Assembly (NCBI GenBank): GCA_027014605.1
Contig: JALWDJ010000003.1
Span: forward strand, 1-52,130
Reading direction: 5' to 3'
Source of the DNA: Campylobacteraceae bacterium
Lineage (GTDB): Bacteria > Campylobacterota > Campylobacteria > Campylobacterales > Sulfurovaceae
Length of the DNA stretch: 52,130 nt
The notes beneath the pieces are model-generated. The model did not search any database, was not told where the DNA came from, and saw only the letters and a list, made by a program, of their open reading frames with translations. Positions within the stretch are counted from its first letter, which is position 1, and the number at the start of each line of letters is the position of its first letter. The translations under genes were made by a program, and so were the position numbers. Positions 1-8,889 of this stretch are shown in pieces.

Positions 1-124
1 TAAAAAATGGCTGGACAGTTTTATAGACTTCAAAAAGCCACCAAAACCCCGAGATATAGAGATTTTAAAAAGATTAGAAGTAGAGATTAAAGATAGTAAT
101 TATTATAATATTTTGAGAACTTAA
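1..124 (+). CDS. 3' end of an unidentified gene (partial)
   Basis: A reading frame open from the window edge (codons in phase with base 2) runs 40 codons to a TAA at 122-124. The tail is Lys- and Pro-rich (KKPPKPRDIEILKRLEVEI) and ends in SNYYNILRT. Its base composition matches the neighbouring genes. I do not recognise the family from this fragment. It is the nearest gene upstream of nadC, 123 bp away and on the same strand, but a likely promoter lies between them. Confidence 0.45.
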   Translation, partial: KKWLDSFIDFKKPPKPRDIEILKRLEVEIKDSNYYNILRT

Positions 125-185
125 AATTTAGAATAATACAAATTATAATGTTTTTTTATTTTTAATTAAATTTTCTATTTTTAGA

Positions 186-191
186 TATAAT
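186..191 (+). promoter_or_regulatory. -10 element of probable nadC promoter
   Basis: A perfect TATAAT lies 56 bp upstream of the nadC ATG. It is preceded by a T-rich stretch (about 148-183) instead of a clear -35 box, which is the arrangement known for sigma-70 promoters in Campylobacterota. AAGGAA at 231-236 supplies the ribosome binding site. The promoter call is inferred. Confidence 0.5.
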
Positions 192-247
192 GCTATAGCA
201 AGTTTTATATAAAATTATATATAGTATTATTAAGGAATAGAAATTTA

Positions 248-1072
248 ATGTTAAAAAAGAGATTTATAGAGGCTTTAATAGCTGAAGATATAGGTAGAGA
301 TGACCTTTTTGCTAGAGTTAGCAACTCAAAAGATATTAAAGCATATATCTTAGCAAAGAGTGAAGGAGTTTTTGGTGGTAGAGAGTATATCTCTACTATG
401 GCGAATGTATATAATTTAGACTTAAATTGGTTAGTTAAAGATGGAAGTAGTTTTAAGAATGGAGATAAGTTACTATATATATATGGAGATTCTAAAAAGA
501 TACTCTCTCTTGAACGCTCTATTTTAAATATAGCATTACATGCATCTTCTATTGCAACACTAACCAATAGCTTTGTAAAAAAGGTAGATAGATATGGCGT
601 AAAACTTCTTGATACAAGAAAAACAAGACCACTCCTTAGAGAGTTTGAGAAGTATGCTGTTAGATGTGGGGGAGGGATTAATCATAGAATGGGATTAGAT
701 GACTGTTTAATGTTAAAAGATACTCATCTAAAAACTATAGATAATTTATATAAATTTATGCAAGAAGTTAGAAAAAAAATTCCATTTACTTCAAAGGTGG
801 AGATTGAGTGTGAAAGTTTAGAGATGGCAAAAGAGGCTATGAGAGTTGGAGCTGATATTATTATGTGTGATAATATGAGTAACAATGAGATAAAAGAGGT
901 TGTAGAATTTAGAAATGAAAACTATCCTCATATACTATTAGAGGCTAGTGGAAATATATCTTTAGATAATATTGAAGAGATAGCAAAGAGCGGAGTTGAT
1001 GCAATATCTTCAGGTTCACTTATACATCAAGCAAATTGGATAGATTTATCAATGAAAATAGAAAATATATAA
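248..1072 (+). CDS. nadC: Nicotinate-nucleotide pyrophosphorylase (carboxylating), QPRTase
   Basis: This enzyme converts quinolinate and PRPP to nicotinate mononucleotide, CO2 and PPi in de novo NAD synthesis, in the cytoplasm. At 274 aa it has the usual length. The signature block at residues 122-155 (DTRKTRPLLREFEKYAV, then CGGGINHRMGLDD) is the quinolinate-binding region of the family. The C-terminal barrel shows ADIIMCDNMS and the phosphate-binding GNISLDNI and DAISSGSL segments. AAGGAA precedes the ATG. The partner quinolinate synthase gene nadA lies about 27.5 kb away at 28.6 kb, so the pathway genes are dispersed. No aspartate oxidase gene was recognised in the window. Confidence 0.95.
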   Translation: MLKKRFIEALIAEDIGRDDLFARVSNSKDIKAYILAKSEGVFGGREYISTMANVYNLDLNWLVKDGSSFKNGDKLLYIYGDSKKILSLERSILNIALHASSIATLTNSFVKKVDRYGVKLLDTRKTRPLLREFEKYAVRCGGGINHRMGLDDCLMLKDTHLKTIDNLYKFMQEVRKKIPFTSKVEIECESLEMAKEAMRVGADIIMCDNMSNNEIKEVVEFRNENYPHILLEASGNISLDNIEEIAKSGVDAISSGSLIHQANWIDLSMKIENI

Positions 1073-1146
1073 TATTAAAGAGTTTTTTGATATATCATCG
1101 GATATTATTACGATAAAATTTACATAAAGAGATTGGAAATATAAAA

Positions 1147-2556
1147 ATGAGATATAGAAGAAGCAGTTATGGTAGACGAAGAAAGAGTTCAAAGAGTGCA
1201 TGGATTATAATATTAGGATTGATTATTGGAGTAGGTGCATATATATTTACCTCTCCTACATTTGAAAGAGAAGCTCCTATTATTCAAAGTAAAAATAATA
1301 TATATTGGAATAGGAGAGATCCACTATTAATAACAATATCTGATAATATGGGGTTAAAATCATATAAAATAGAGATAAGTGATGGACAAAATAGTGTAGT
1401 TGTAGCTGATGAGTTAATATTAGAACCAAATGTAAAGAAGAAGGTTATTAAAGTAAAATATCCTAGTAAAGCTATTAATGGAACTATGTTAAACTCCAAA
1501 GCTACACAATTTAAGATTACAATAACAGCCAGAGATAGAAGTAAGTGGGGATTTTTCCAAGGAAATAAAACAGTTAAAACTATTACTGTAAATATAGATT
1601 ATCATAGACCAGATATAAATATTTTAGCTAACTCCTACTCAATCACTCAAGGTGGTTCTGCATTAGTTATTTTTCAAGTTAAAGATGATAACTTAAAAGA
1701 TTTTTATCTAAAAGAGGGAAATAAAAAATTTAAAGTTGTCCCTTATAGAGAAGAGGGATACTATGCCTCACTTATAGCATGGCCATTTAATAAAAATCAC
1801 TTTTCGGCTAAGGTTGTAGCAGAAGATATGGCTGGAAATAAAAGAGTTGTTAATATTCCATACTATATAGTCTCAAGAAAATACAAAACTTCATGGATAA
1901 AAGCTACAGATAAATTTATAGATGGAAAGATTTCAGATTTAGCAGAGAGTAATCCACAATATGCTCTAATAGAAGATAGAATTGCTAAATTAAAAGCAAT
2001 TAATGAAGATATGAGACAGGCAAATGAGAAACTTATTCATACTCTAGCATCAAAAATACCTCAGAAGATGGTTGATGAGTGGCATATTAAACCATTCTAC
2101 CCACTAAAAAATGCTAAAAAGGTAGCTAGTTATGGTGACCATAGACACTATTATTATAAAAATAAGAGTAATGAAGTATCTCAATCATACCATGTAGGAC
2201 TAGATATGGCAAGTACAAAAATGGCAACAATTATAAGCTCTAATGCTGGAAAAGTTGTATTTACAGAAAATAATGGTATATATGGAAATATGCCTATGAT
2301 TTCTCATGGAATGGGATTATATACTATATATGGACACTGCTCAACAATTTTAGTTCAACAAGATCAAGAGATTGATGCAGGAACACCAATTGCAAAAACG
2401 GGTATGACAGGATTAGCTTTAGGTGACCATCTACACTTTGGTGTATTAGTTCAGGGAATTGAAGTTAGACCAGAAGAGTGGATGGATAAGAGATGGATAC
2501 ACAATAATATAGAAAAAGTATTCCAAGAGGCAAATAAAATTATTGATTGCAAATAG
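1147..2556 (+). CDS. Membrane-anchored M23 (LytM) peptidoglycan endopeptidase
   Basis: This is a probable periplasmic DD-type endopeptidase that remodels the peptidoglycan sacculus. An Arg/Lys-rich N-terminus (residues 2-17) is followed by one transmembrane helix (about 19-38), then Ig-like beta-rich segments (about 45-240), a helical linker and a C-terminal LytM domain. The zinc motifs are intact: HVGLD (His349, Asp353), YGHC near residue 398 and HLHFG (His428, His430). Campylobacterota use several such enzymes (Csd/Pgp family) to set cell shape. Which paralogue this is remains unsure. It is followed after 21 bp by plsY and then folB on the same strand, so it is probably co-transcribed with them. 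Confidence 0.88.
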   Translation: MRYRRSSYGRRRKSSKSAWIIILGLIIGVGAYIFTSPTFEREAPIIQSKNNIYWNRRDPLLITISDNMGLKSYKIEISDGQNSVVVADELILEPNVKKKVIKVKYPSKAINGTMLNSKATQFKITITARDRSKWGFFQGNKTVKTITVNIDYHRPDINILANSYSITQGGSALVIFQVKDDNLKDFYLKEGNKKFKVVPYREEGYYASLIAWPFNKNHFSAKVVAEDMAGNKRVVNIPYYIVSRKYKTSWIKATDKFIDGKISDLAESNPQYALIEDRIAKLKAINEDMRQANEKLIHTLASKIPQKMVDEWHIKPFYPLKNAKKVASYGDHRHYYYKNKSNEVSQSYHVGLDMASTKMATIISSNAGKVVFTENNGIYGNMPMISHGMGLYTIYGHCSTILVQQDQEIDAGTPIAKTGMTGLALGDHLHFGVLVQGIEVRPEEWMDKRWIHNNIEKVFQEANKIIDCK

Positions 2557-2577
2557 GAGTTTAAAATTGGAGACTAT

Positions 2578-3192
2578 ATGGATTTAAATATTATATTATA
2601 TCTAACTGCATATATAGTTGCAGGAGTACCATTTGGATTTATCTTAGCAAAGGTTTTTGCTGGAGTTGATGTACGAAAAGAGGGTAGTGGAAATATTGGT
2701 GCTACAAATGTCTTAAGAGTATTAAAAAATAAAGCTCCTGATATGGCAAAAAAATTAACTATTGCTACATTTATATTAGATGTATCAAAAGGTATTGTAG
2801 TTTTAGCTATTGCAAAACTTTTGGGTGCAGATAATAATGTATTATGGACAATGGCAGTTTTAAGTGTAATTGGACACTGCTTTAGTCCATTTTTAGGATT
2901 TGAAGGTGGAAAAGGTGTTGCTACAGGATTTGGAGTACTTCTATTTATGTTACCAGTCGAGGCGATAATTAGTATATTGGCATGGTTTATCTCTGGTAAA
3001 ATCTTAAAAGTATCATCTCTATCTTCTCTAATAGGTTTAGCTGTTTTTATTATCTCATCTTATATAATTCATCCAGATATTCCAATAATTCATACACATG
3101 CACCAATATGGATAATTACATTTATAATATTCTATAAACATATACCAAATATTATTAGACTTTTTAAAAAAGAGGAAGCTAGAGTTGTATAA
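2578..3192 (+). CDS. plsY: Acyl-phosphate:glycerol-3-phosphate acyltransferase
   Basis: This integral inner-membrane enzyme transfers an acyl group from acyl-phosphate (made by PlsX) to glycerol-3-phosphate, the first step of phospholipid synthesis. The 204 aa protein has several hydrophobic helices and the three PlsY signatures: GSGNIGATN near residues 37-45, GHCFSPFLGFEGGKGVATG near 97-115, and a C-terminal KHIPNI segment. It lies 21 bp downstream of the M23 peptidase gene, and its last codons overlap the TTG start of folB. Confidence 0.95.
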   Translation: MDLNIILYLTAYIVAGVPFGFILAKVFAGVDVRKEGSGNIGATNVLRVLKNKAPDMAKKLTIATFILDVSKGIVVLAIAKLLGADNNVLWTMAVLSVIGHCFSPFLGFEGGKGVATGFGVLLFMLPVEAIISILAWFISGKILKVSSLSSLIGLAVFIISSYIIHPDIPIIHTHAPIWIITFIIFYKHIPNIIRLFKKEEARVV

Positions 3193-3514
3193 AATACATA
3201 TTGAAGATTTAACTATCAATGCTATTATTGGTATCTTAAATTTTGAAAGATTATCTAAACAGAGAGTTATAATTAATCTTGAGCTTATCTATAATTATAT
3301 AGATAAATCATCTTTTATTGACTACTCTTTAATTATTAAAAAGATTGAAGAGCTTTTTGATAAAAAAAAATATAAACTTTTAGAAGAGGCTATAGATAGT
3401 ATAGGTTCAAACTTAATCTCTTTATATCCCCAAATTACTTCACTATATATTAAAATTTCTAAACCAGATATTATAAAAAATGCCTCTGTTTCACTATCTA
3501 AAGAGTGGAATTAA
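3185..3514 (+). CDS. folB: Dihydroneopterin aldolase
   Basis: This protein cleaves 7,8-dihydroneopterin to 6-hydroxymethyl-dihydropterin and glycolaldehyde in folate synthesis. It is 109 aa, slightly short for the family. The N-terminus MYKIHIEDLTINAIIGILNF matches the FolB start, FIDYSLI corresponds to the conserved DYxxL region, and the tail (LYIKISKP) is the last beta strand. The likely start is a TTG that overlaps the end of plsY by 8 bp, which suggests translational coupling. The family is divergent here but the fold pattern is clear. Confidence 0.8.
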   Translation: MYKIHIEDLTINAIIGILNFERLSKQRVIINLELIYNYIDKSSFIDYSLIIKKIEELFDKKKYKLLEEAIDSIGSNLISLYPQITSLYIKISKPDIIKNASVSLSKEWN

Positions 3515-3583
3515 CCTCAAATAACACCTAATAATATAAAACAATGAAAAAATAATTAAAAAATATTTAAAAAAACTTTAAAC

Positions 3584-3605
3584 TATAATCTTTTTGTGTT
3601 ATAAT
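3584..3605 (+). promoter_or_regulatory. Twin TATAAT boxes upstream of the two-component operon
   Basis: Two TATAAT hexamers (3584-3589 and 3600-3605) lie 16 bp apart in the 126 bp gap before the response regulator, behind an A/T-rich stretch. Either could act as a -10 box for the two-component operon. The second leaves a 35 nt leader to the ATG at 3641. This is a sequence-level call only. Confidence 0.45.
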
Positions 3606-3640
3606 ATTAAATGAATATTAAAATAGGAGCTTTAAATAAA

Positions 3641-4312
3641 ATGAGAATATTAATTATAGAAGATGAGATTACATTAAGTAAGACATTATCAGATGGATTA
3701 AAAGAGTTTGGTTTTCAAAATGATGTAGCAGGAAATATTAAAGATGGTGAATATTATTTAGGAATTAGAAATTATGATTTAGTACTATTAGATTGGATGT
3801 TACCAGATGGAAATGGAATTGATATAATTAGTAAGCTAAAAGAGAAAGCACCAAAAACTTCTGTTATAATTTTATCTGCAAGAGATGATAGAGAAAGTGA
3901 GATAGAAGCACTTAAAGCAGGAGCTGATGACTTCATTAGAAAACCTTTTGATTTTGAGATTTTAACGACTAGGATTGAGGCCAAACTCCGTTTTGGTGGC
4001 TCAAATATCATTGAGGTAGAGAATTTAATAATTAATCCTGAAGAGGAGAGAATTATTTATGATGGTGAAGAGATTGAACTTAAAGGTAAACCTTTTGAAG
4101 TTTTAACTCACTTAGCTATGCATAAAGATCAGATTGTATCTAAAGAGCAACTTCTTGATGCAATTTGGGAAGAGCCAGAGTTAGTAACTCCAAATGTAAT
4201 TGAAGTTGCTATAAATCAAATTAGACAAAAAATGGATAAACCATTGAATATTACAACCATTGAAACAGTTAGAAGAAGAGGTTATAGATTTTGCTTTCCA
4301 AAAGGAGCTTAG
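3641..4312 (+). CDS. OmpR/PhoB-family response regulator
   Basis: This is a DNA-binding response regulator: a receiver domain with acidic pair (IIEDE), phospho-acceptor Asp in LVLLDWMLPDGNG, signalling Ser in LSARDD and Lys in IRKPFDFE, followed by a winged-helix effector domain ending TIETVRRRGYRF. I chose the ATG at 3641 because AGGAG (3625-3629) sits 11 nt upstream and MRILIIEDEI is the usual receiver start; an in-frame ATG at 3611 has no ribosome site. The downstream histidine kinase overlaps or abuts its end, so the two form one system. Its targets cannot be read from this window. Confidence 0.92.
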   Translation: MRILIIEDEITLSKTLSDGLKEFGFQNDVAGNIKDGEYYLGIRNYDLVLLDWMLPDGNGIDIISKLKEKAPKTSVIILSARDDRESEIEALKAGADDFIRKPFDFEILTTRIEAKLRFGGSNIIEVENLIINPEEERIIYDGEEIELKGKPFEVLTHLAMHKDQIVSKEQLLDAIWEEPELVTPNVIEVAINQIRQKMDKPLNITTIETVRRRGYRFCFPKGA

Positions 4313-5583
4313 GTACTAGTTTTTTCTTAGAGATTGCTGTCATTATGACAGCAATGCTTATCTCTATTACTATATTCATATCATTCTTTTTATCATCATA
4401 TATAAATAAAACTACGGAGAGAACTCTTAGAAAAGAAGCTGAATATATTATTCACTATTATCCAAATAGAGAAGATTTTTTTAAAGAGTTTAATAGATTT
4501 AACCTAAAAAAAATATTTGATATTGAGGTAGATATTAAAGATAGAAATGGTGAACTACCTATAAAGCGATTTGAGATGGATAATAACTACTATATTAGTG
4601 TCTCATACCCCTATCCAAATTCCACTAAATCTGTTATATTAACAAAAAATATAACAGCACAAAAAGATTTAATAGAGAATATATATCTAATAATGTTAAT
4701 AATCACAGTTATAGGTATTATCTTTATACTATACTACTCATCTAAATTATCTTCTCAACTTATGAAACCACTTAATGAATTAACATATAAGTTTAGTAAT
4801 ATGAGTGAGAGTTTATTAGAACCAATAAAAACTAAAGAGTTACCTTATGAGTTTAAAAAGGTGGGAGACTCTTTTAATAGTCTAATAAATAAGATAAAAA
4901 CATCAATAAACTATAGAAAAGAGTTATATGTAGGAACGGCACATGAGTTAAAGACTCCTCTAGCAGTTATGAGACTAAAAAATCAGATAACTCTTATGAA
5001 GTATAAAAAAGATGATAAGATAAAAGATACACTAAAACAAAATATAGACTCAATCGATACTCTAAATAACATGATACATAATATCTTGGAGTATGGACGA
5101 GCAGAGGGGGGGCAATTTGAAAAACCTCAAAGAATTAATATTATTAGACTTATAGCAAAAAAAGCAGAAGAGTATGAACTCTTAGCACATTCACAAAATA
5201 GAGATTTTATATATAGTTTTGAGACAGAGAGATTTATGATTACTATTCAACCTCTACTATTTATGCAGATTTTTCAAAATTTTGTACAAAATGCTCTTCG
5301 TTTTACACCAGAGGGGGGATTAGTTAAAATTTTAGTACATACCGATGAAAAAAACTTTATAGTTGATATTATTGATGAAGGAAAAGGTATTGATGAGAAT
5401 GAAAATCTATTTGCTCCTTTTAAACGCTCACAAGAGTCTGTAGGAGCAGGACTTGGTCTATTTTTAGCTCAAAATGCAGCAGAGTCTATGGGAGTAATTA
5501 TATCTCTAAAAAATAGACAAGATGGACAGAGAGGAGCAGTAGCTAGTATTAAGTTCCCATTTGAAAGATTTTTACATAAATAG
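4291..5583 (+). CDS. Sensor histidine kinase
   Basis: This is the membrane sensor partner of the preceding response regulator. It has a first transmembrane helix (about residues 11-33), a short periplasmic region of roughly 90 aa, a second helix (about 130-147), a HAMP-like linker, a DHp domain with the phospho-acceptor His in TAHELKTPLAV, and an ATPase domain with the N box QNFVQNALRF, G1 box DEGKGID and G2 box GAGLGLFLAQ. The start is uncertain. TTG at 4291 lies inside the regulator gene with no ribosome site, AAAGGAG at 4301-4307 has no standard start codon at a good distance, and ATG at 4345 would still keep the first helix. Confidence 0.88.
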   Translation: MLSKRSLGTSFFLEIAVIMTAMLISITIFISFFLSSYINKTTERTLRKEAEYIIHYYPNREDFFKEFNRFNLKKIFDIEVDIKDRNGELPIKRFEMDNNYYISVSYPYPNSTKSVILTKNITAQKDLIENIYLIMLIITVIGIIFILYYSSKLSSQLMKPLNELTYKFSNMSESLLEPIKTKELPYEFKKVGDSFNSLINKIKTSINYRKELYVGTAHELKTPLAVMRLKNQITLMKYKKDDKIKDTLKQNIDSIDTLNNMIHNILEYGRAEGGQFEKPQRINIIRLIAKKAEEYELLAHSQNRDFIYSFETERFMITIQPLLFMQIFQNFVQNALRFTPEGGLVKILVHTDEKNFIVDIIDEGKGIDENENLFAPFKRSQESVGAGLGLFLAQNAAESMGVIISLKNRQDGQRGAVASIKFPFERFLHK

Positions 5584-5662
5584 ATTTAATAATCTGTTAT
5601 ATTAATATCTAATTCATATTTATACGATATACTTTCCTAATATTACTATTTTAGGAGATTAT

Positions 5663-8062
5663 ATGCATAAACAATTAGAAGATATGTTAGGCAACTTTGG
5701 TGGTTTTATTCACGATAATCCCTTTAAAATTCTACTACTAATAGCAATTTTATTAGCTTTTCCTATTTCTCATGTTCCACAAATAAAGATGGATACTTCT
5801 ACTGAAGGGTTTATGCATGAAGATGACCCTGTTTTACTTACTTATAATAAGTTTAGAGAGCAGTTTGGACGAGATGAGAGGATTATCTTAGCCATTGAAG
5901 ATAATAATATTTTTTCTATAGAGTTTTTAACTAAACTTCGTAATCTCCATAAAGATATAGAAATTAGTGTCCCATATCTTGATGATGTTACCTCTTTATA
6001 TAATGTACGAAATACAAGAGGTAAAGATGACCAACTTATTACTGATGATTTATTAGAGCCATTTCCTAAAATCCCTAAAGATGTAGCTAAAATTAAGAGA
6101 AGAGCTATGAAGTCTCATTTCTATAGAGATTTATTTTTAAGTAAAGATGGAAAGATGACAACTATTGTTATTGAAACTGATGCATACTCTCATGAAGGTG
6201 AACAAAATCTAAGTTTAGAGGATGAGTTTAATGAAGGTTTTGATGATAGAGAGTTAAAGAAATCAACATATAATAGAAAATTTTTAACCGACCAAGAGAA
6301 CCATCAGATACTAGAAGCACTTCAGAAAGTAATAGATAAATATAAAAAAGAGGGACTTAAGATATATATGGCAGGTTCACCTGCTGTAAATAATCAACTT
6401 AAAGCTCAAATGAGGTCAGATATTCAAAAGTTTATGCGTATTACTTTTTTAATTATTTTACTATTCCTCTTTATTATATTTAGGAGAGTTACAGCAGTTG
6501 TATATCCACTTTTAGTAATAGTTTTATCACTTCTTGCAACTGTTGGGACAATGGCATGGAGTGGTACAGCCTTTAAATTACCAACGCAGATTGTGCCATC
6601 TCTTCTTATTGTCGTTTCTGTTGGAGCAACAGTGCATATTTTATCTATCTTCTTTGATAAATTTAATAAAACAGGAGATAAAAGAGAAGCACTCTCATAT
6701 ACTCTTAAACATTCAGGTTTAGCTATTGCTATGACATCTATTACAACAGCAATTGGAATTGGTTCATTTTCAGGAAGTGCAGTTGCTCCTGTATCTGACT
6801 TAGGTATTTTTGCTTCACTTGGAGTTTTAATTTCTCTCTTCTTAACCCTAACTCTTCTACCTGCACTACTATCAATAACAAAACTTAAACCAAAAAGAAG
6901 TAAAGCAACTGATAAACTTGATGAAATCATGAAAAAATTGGCTCTTATTCCCATAAAATATACTAAGAGTATTTTAATTTTAAGTACTATTTTAGTATTA
7001 ATCTCACTAATTGCATCTTTTAAAGTTAAACTATCTCACAATCCTTTAAAATGGTTTCAACCAGATGTCCCTGTACGAGTATCTACAGAGGTAATTGATA
7101 AAAAGATGAATGGTTCAGTTACTATTGAGTTAGTAATAGATACAGGCAAAGTAAATGGTTGGCAAGACCCTGAGAGACTTAAAAAGTTAAATGAGCTTTC
7201 AGCTAGATTAGAAAAATATAGAGATAAATATACCCATATTGGAAAAGTGGTATCTTTAGCAACTATTGTGAAAGAGACAAATAGAGCTTTACATGAGAAT
7301 AAAGAGGAGTACTATACAATTCCAACTAAACAAGACTTAGTATCACAAGAACTATTACTTTTTGAAAATTCAGGCTCTGATGATTTAGAAGATGTAGTTG
7401 ATAGTCAATTCTCTAAAGCACGAGTTACTATCAAGTTACCATGGCAAGATGCTATTCATTCAACTAAAGTATTAGAGTATGTTACTAAAGAAGCAAAAAA
7501 AACTTTCCTAAATGATAAAGTAGATATAACAGGAATGACACCACTTTTAGTAAATACTTTTTCTCAAGCTATTCACTCATCAGTAGTTAGTTATCTTATT
7601 GCAGGTATAGGAATTACAATAATGATGATGTTAATTTTAGGTTCATTTAGATTGGGACTTTTAAGTATGATTCCAAATATAACTCCTATTATTATGGGGT
7701 TACTTATTATGTATATAGCTAAAATACCACTAGATATGTTTACACTACTTATTGGGTCAATTGCTATTGGACTAGCTGTTGATGATACTATACATTTTAT
7801 GCACAATTTTAAAAGATATTACCTAGAGAGTAGAAATTCTATTAAAGCAATAGAACAAACCTTTTTTACTACAGGAAAAGCAATGGTAATTACATCTCTT
7901 GTTCTATCTCTAGGTTTTTTTGCATATTTAGCTGCAGATATGATTTCTGTACAAAACTTTGGTATGATTACGGGTTCAGTTATCTTATTTGCACTTTTTG
8001 CTGACCTACTTTTAGCACCTGCTTTAATGATTATAGTTGCTAAAAGAGGATGGATAAAATAA
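5663..8062 (+). CDS. RND-superfamily (MMPL-type) exporter
   Basis: This 799 aa inner-membrane transporter has two repeats, each a transmembrane helix, a large periplasmic loop and a cluster of about five helices (roughly residues 255-405 and 650-795). The second cluster carries GLAVDDTIHFMHNF, the conserved acidic pair thought to drive proton-coupled transport. The N-terminal ...STEGFMHEDDP segment matches MMPL/HpnN-like exporters. It is followed by a LolA-like protein and a DUF1302-like outer-membrane barrel, a trio that probably moves a lipid or lipid-like molecule to or from the outer membrane. The substrate is unknown. No membrane-fusion protein is next to it, as expected for this subgroup. 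Confidence 0.88.
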   Translation: MHKQLEDMLGNFGGFIHDNPFKILLLIAILLAFPISHVPQIKMDTSTEGFMHEDDPVLLTYNKFREQFGRDERIILAIEDNNIFSIEFLTKLRNLHKDIEISVPYLDDVTSLYNVRNTRGKDDQLITDDLLEPFPKIPKDVAKIKRRAMKSHFYRDLFLSKDGKMTTIVIETDAYSHEGEQNLSLEDEFNEGFDDRELKKSTYNRKFLTDQENHQILEALQKVIDKYKKEGLKIYMAGSPAVNNQLKAQMRSDIQKFMRITFLIILLFLFIIFRRVTAVVYPLLVIVLSLLATVGTMAWSGTAFKLPTQIVPSLLIVVSVGATVHILSIFFDKFNKTGDKREALSYTLKHSGLAIAMTSITTAIGIGSFSGSAVAPVSDLGIFASLGVLISLFLTLTLLPALLSITKLKPKRSKATDKLDEIMKKLALIPIKYTKSILILSTILVLISLIASFKVKLSHNPLKWFQPDVPVRVSTEVIDKKMNGSVTIELVIDTGKVNGWQDPERLKKLNELSARLEKYRDKYTHIGKVVSLATIVKETNRALHENKEEYYTIPTKQDLVSQELLLFENSGSDDLEDVVDSQFSKARVTIKLPWQDAIHSTKVLEYVTKEAKKTFLNDKVDITGMTPLLVNTFSQAIHSSVVSYLIAGIGITIMMMLILGSFRLGLLSMIPNITPIIMGLLIMYIAKIPLDMFTLLIGSIAIGLAVDDTIHFMHNFKRYYLESRNSIKAIEQTFFTTGKAMVITSLVLSLGFFAYLAADMISVQNFGMITGSVILFALFADLLLAPALMIIVAKRGWIK

Positions 8063-8088
8063 TAAATAATAAAATGAAAGGATAAAAA

Positions 8089-8889
8089 ATGAATACAAAA
8101 AAATTACTATTTTTACTTGGTATTGGAGCAACTCTACTTACTACTAATCTAATGGCAGATGATGCTAAGGCAAGAGCTATTATGGAGAAAGTTGATGCAC
8201 GAGATGATGGAAAAACATTAGAGCAAGATATGCTTATGATACTTATTGATAAAAATGGAAATAAAAGAGAAAGAGATTTGAAATCTTATGAGAAAGATTT
8301 TGGGGTAGATGAGTATAAAATACTCTTTTTTAAAAGTCCAGCAGATGTTAAGAATACAGCTTTTTTAACCTATGATTATGATGACCCATCAAAAGATGAT
8401 GACCAGTGGTTATATCTACCAGCACTTAAAAAAGTAAAACGAATACCATCAGCTGATAAGAGTTCAAGTTTTATGGGTTCAGACTTTTCATATTTTGATA
8501 TGACAGACCGAGATTTAGAAGATTATGATTTTAAACTTCTAAAAGAGACTAAAGTTAGAGGACATGATGCTTGGATGATAGAAGCAACTCCTAGAAATCA
8601 AGAAGTAATTGATGAATCAGGTTATATAAAGACTATTGCTATTGTACGCAAAGATAACTATATGGTAGTTCGTGCTATTAACTTTATGAGAAATAGCAAA
8701 AAGAAGTATCTTGACCTTAAGAAAATACATAAAGAGAGTGGAGTTTGGCTTGTAGATGAGATGACTATGACTACTAAAAAGGGAAAATCAACTATACATA
8801 AAACTATTTTAACTTTTAATAATATTAAATTGAATAAACCAATAGATGATAGTGTCTTTACTACAAGAAGATTAGAAAAGGGACTTTAA
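8089..8889 (+). CDS. LolA-like outer-membrane lipoprotein-sorting family protein
   Basis: This 266 aa protein starts with a Sec signal peptide (cleavage probably after NLMA, residue 23). The mature part has the LolA/LolB-like half-barrel pattern: KARAIMEKVDARDDG, then RERDLKSYEKDF, DDQWLYLPALKKVKRIPSADKSSSFMGSDFSY, and a C-terminal FTTRRLEKGL. This subfamily regularly travels with MMPL-type exporters and probably carries a hydrophobic substrate across the periplasm. It starts 26 bp after the exporter, with AAAGGAT as ribosome site, and its stop codon overlaps the ATG of the next gene (TAATG). Confidence 0.85.
   Translation: MNTKKLLFLLGIGATLLTTNLMADDAKARAIMEKVDARDDGKTLEQDMLMILIDKNGNKRERDLKSYEKDFGVDEYKILFFKSPADVKNTAFLTYDYDDPSKDDDQWLYLPALKKVKRIPSADKSSSFMGSDFSYFDMTDRDLEDYDFKLLKETKVRGHDAWMIEATPRNQEVIDESGYIKTIAIVRKDNYMVVRAINFMRNSKKKYLDLKKIHKESGVWLVDEMTMTTKKGKSTIHKTILTFNNIKLNKPIDDSVFTTRRLEKGL

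Noticed and set aside
6424-6954. A 176-codon open frame on the minus strand inside the RND exporter gene.
   Set aside because: It is antisense to conserved transmembrane segments, has no ribosome site and encodes low-complexity sequence, so it is a shadow.
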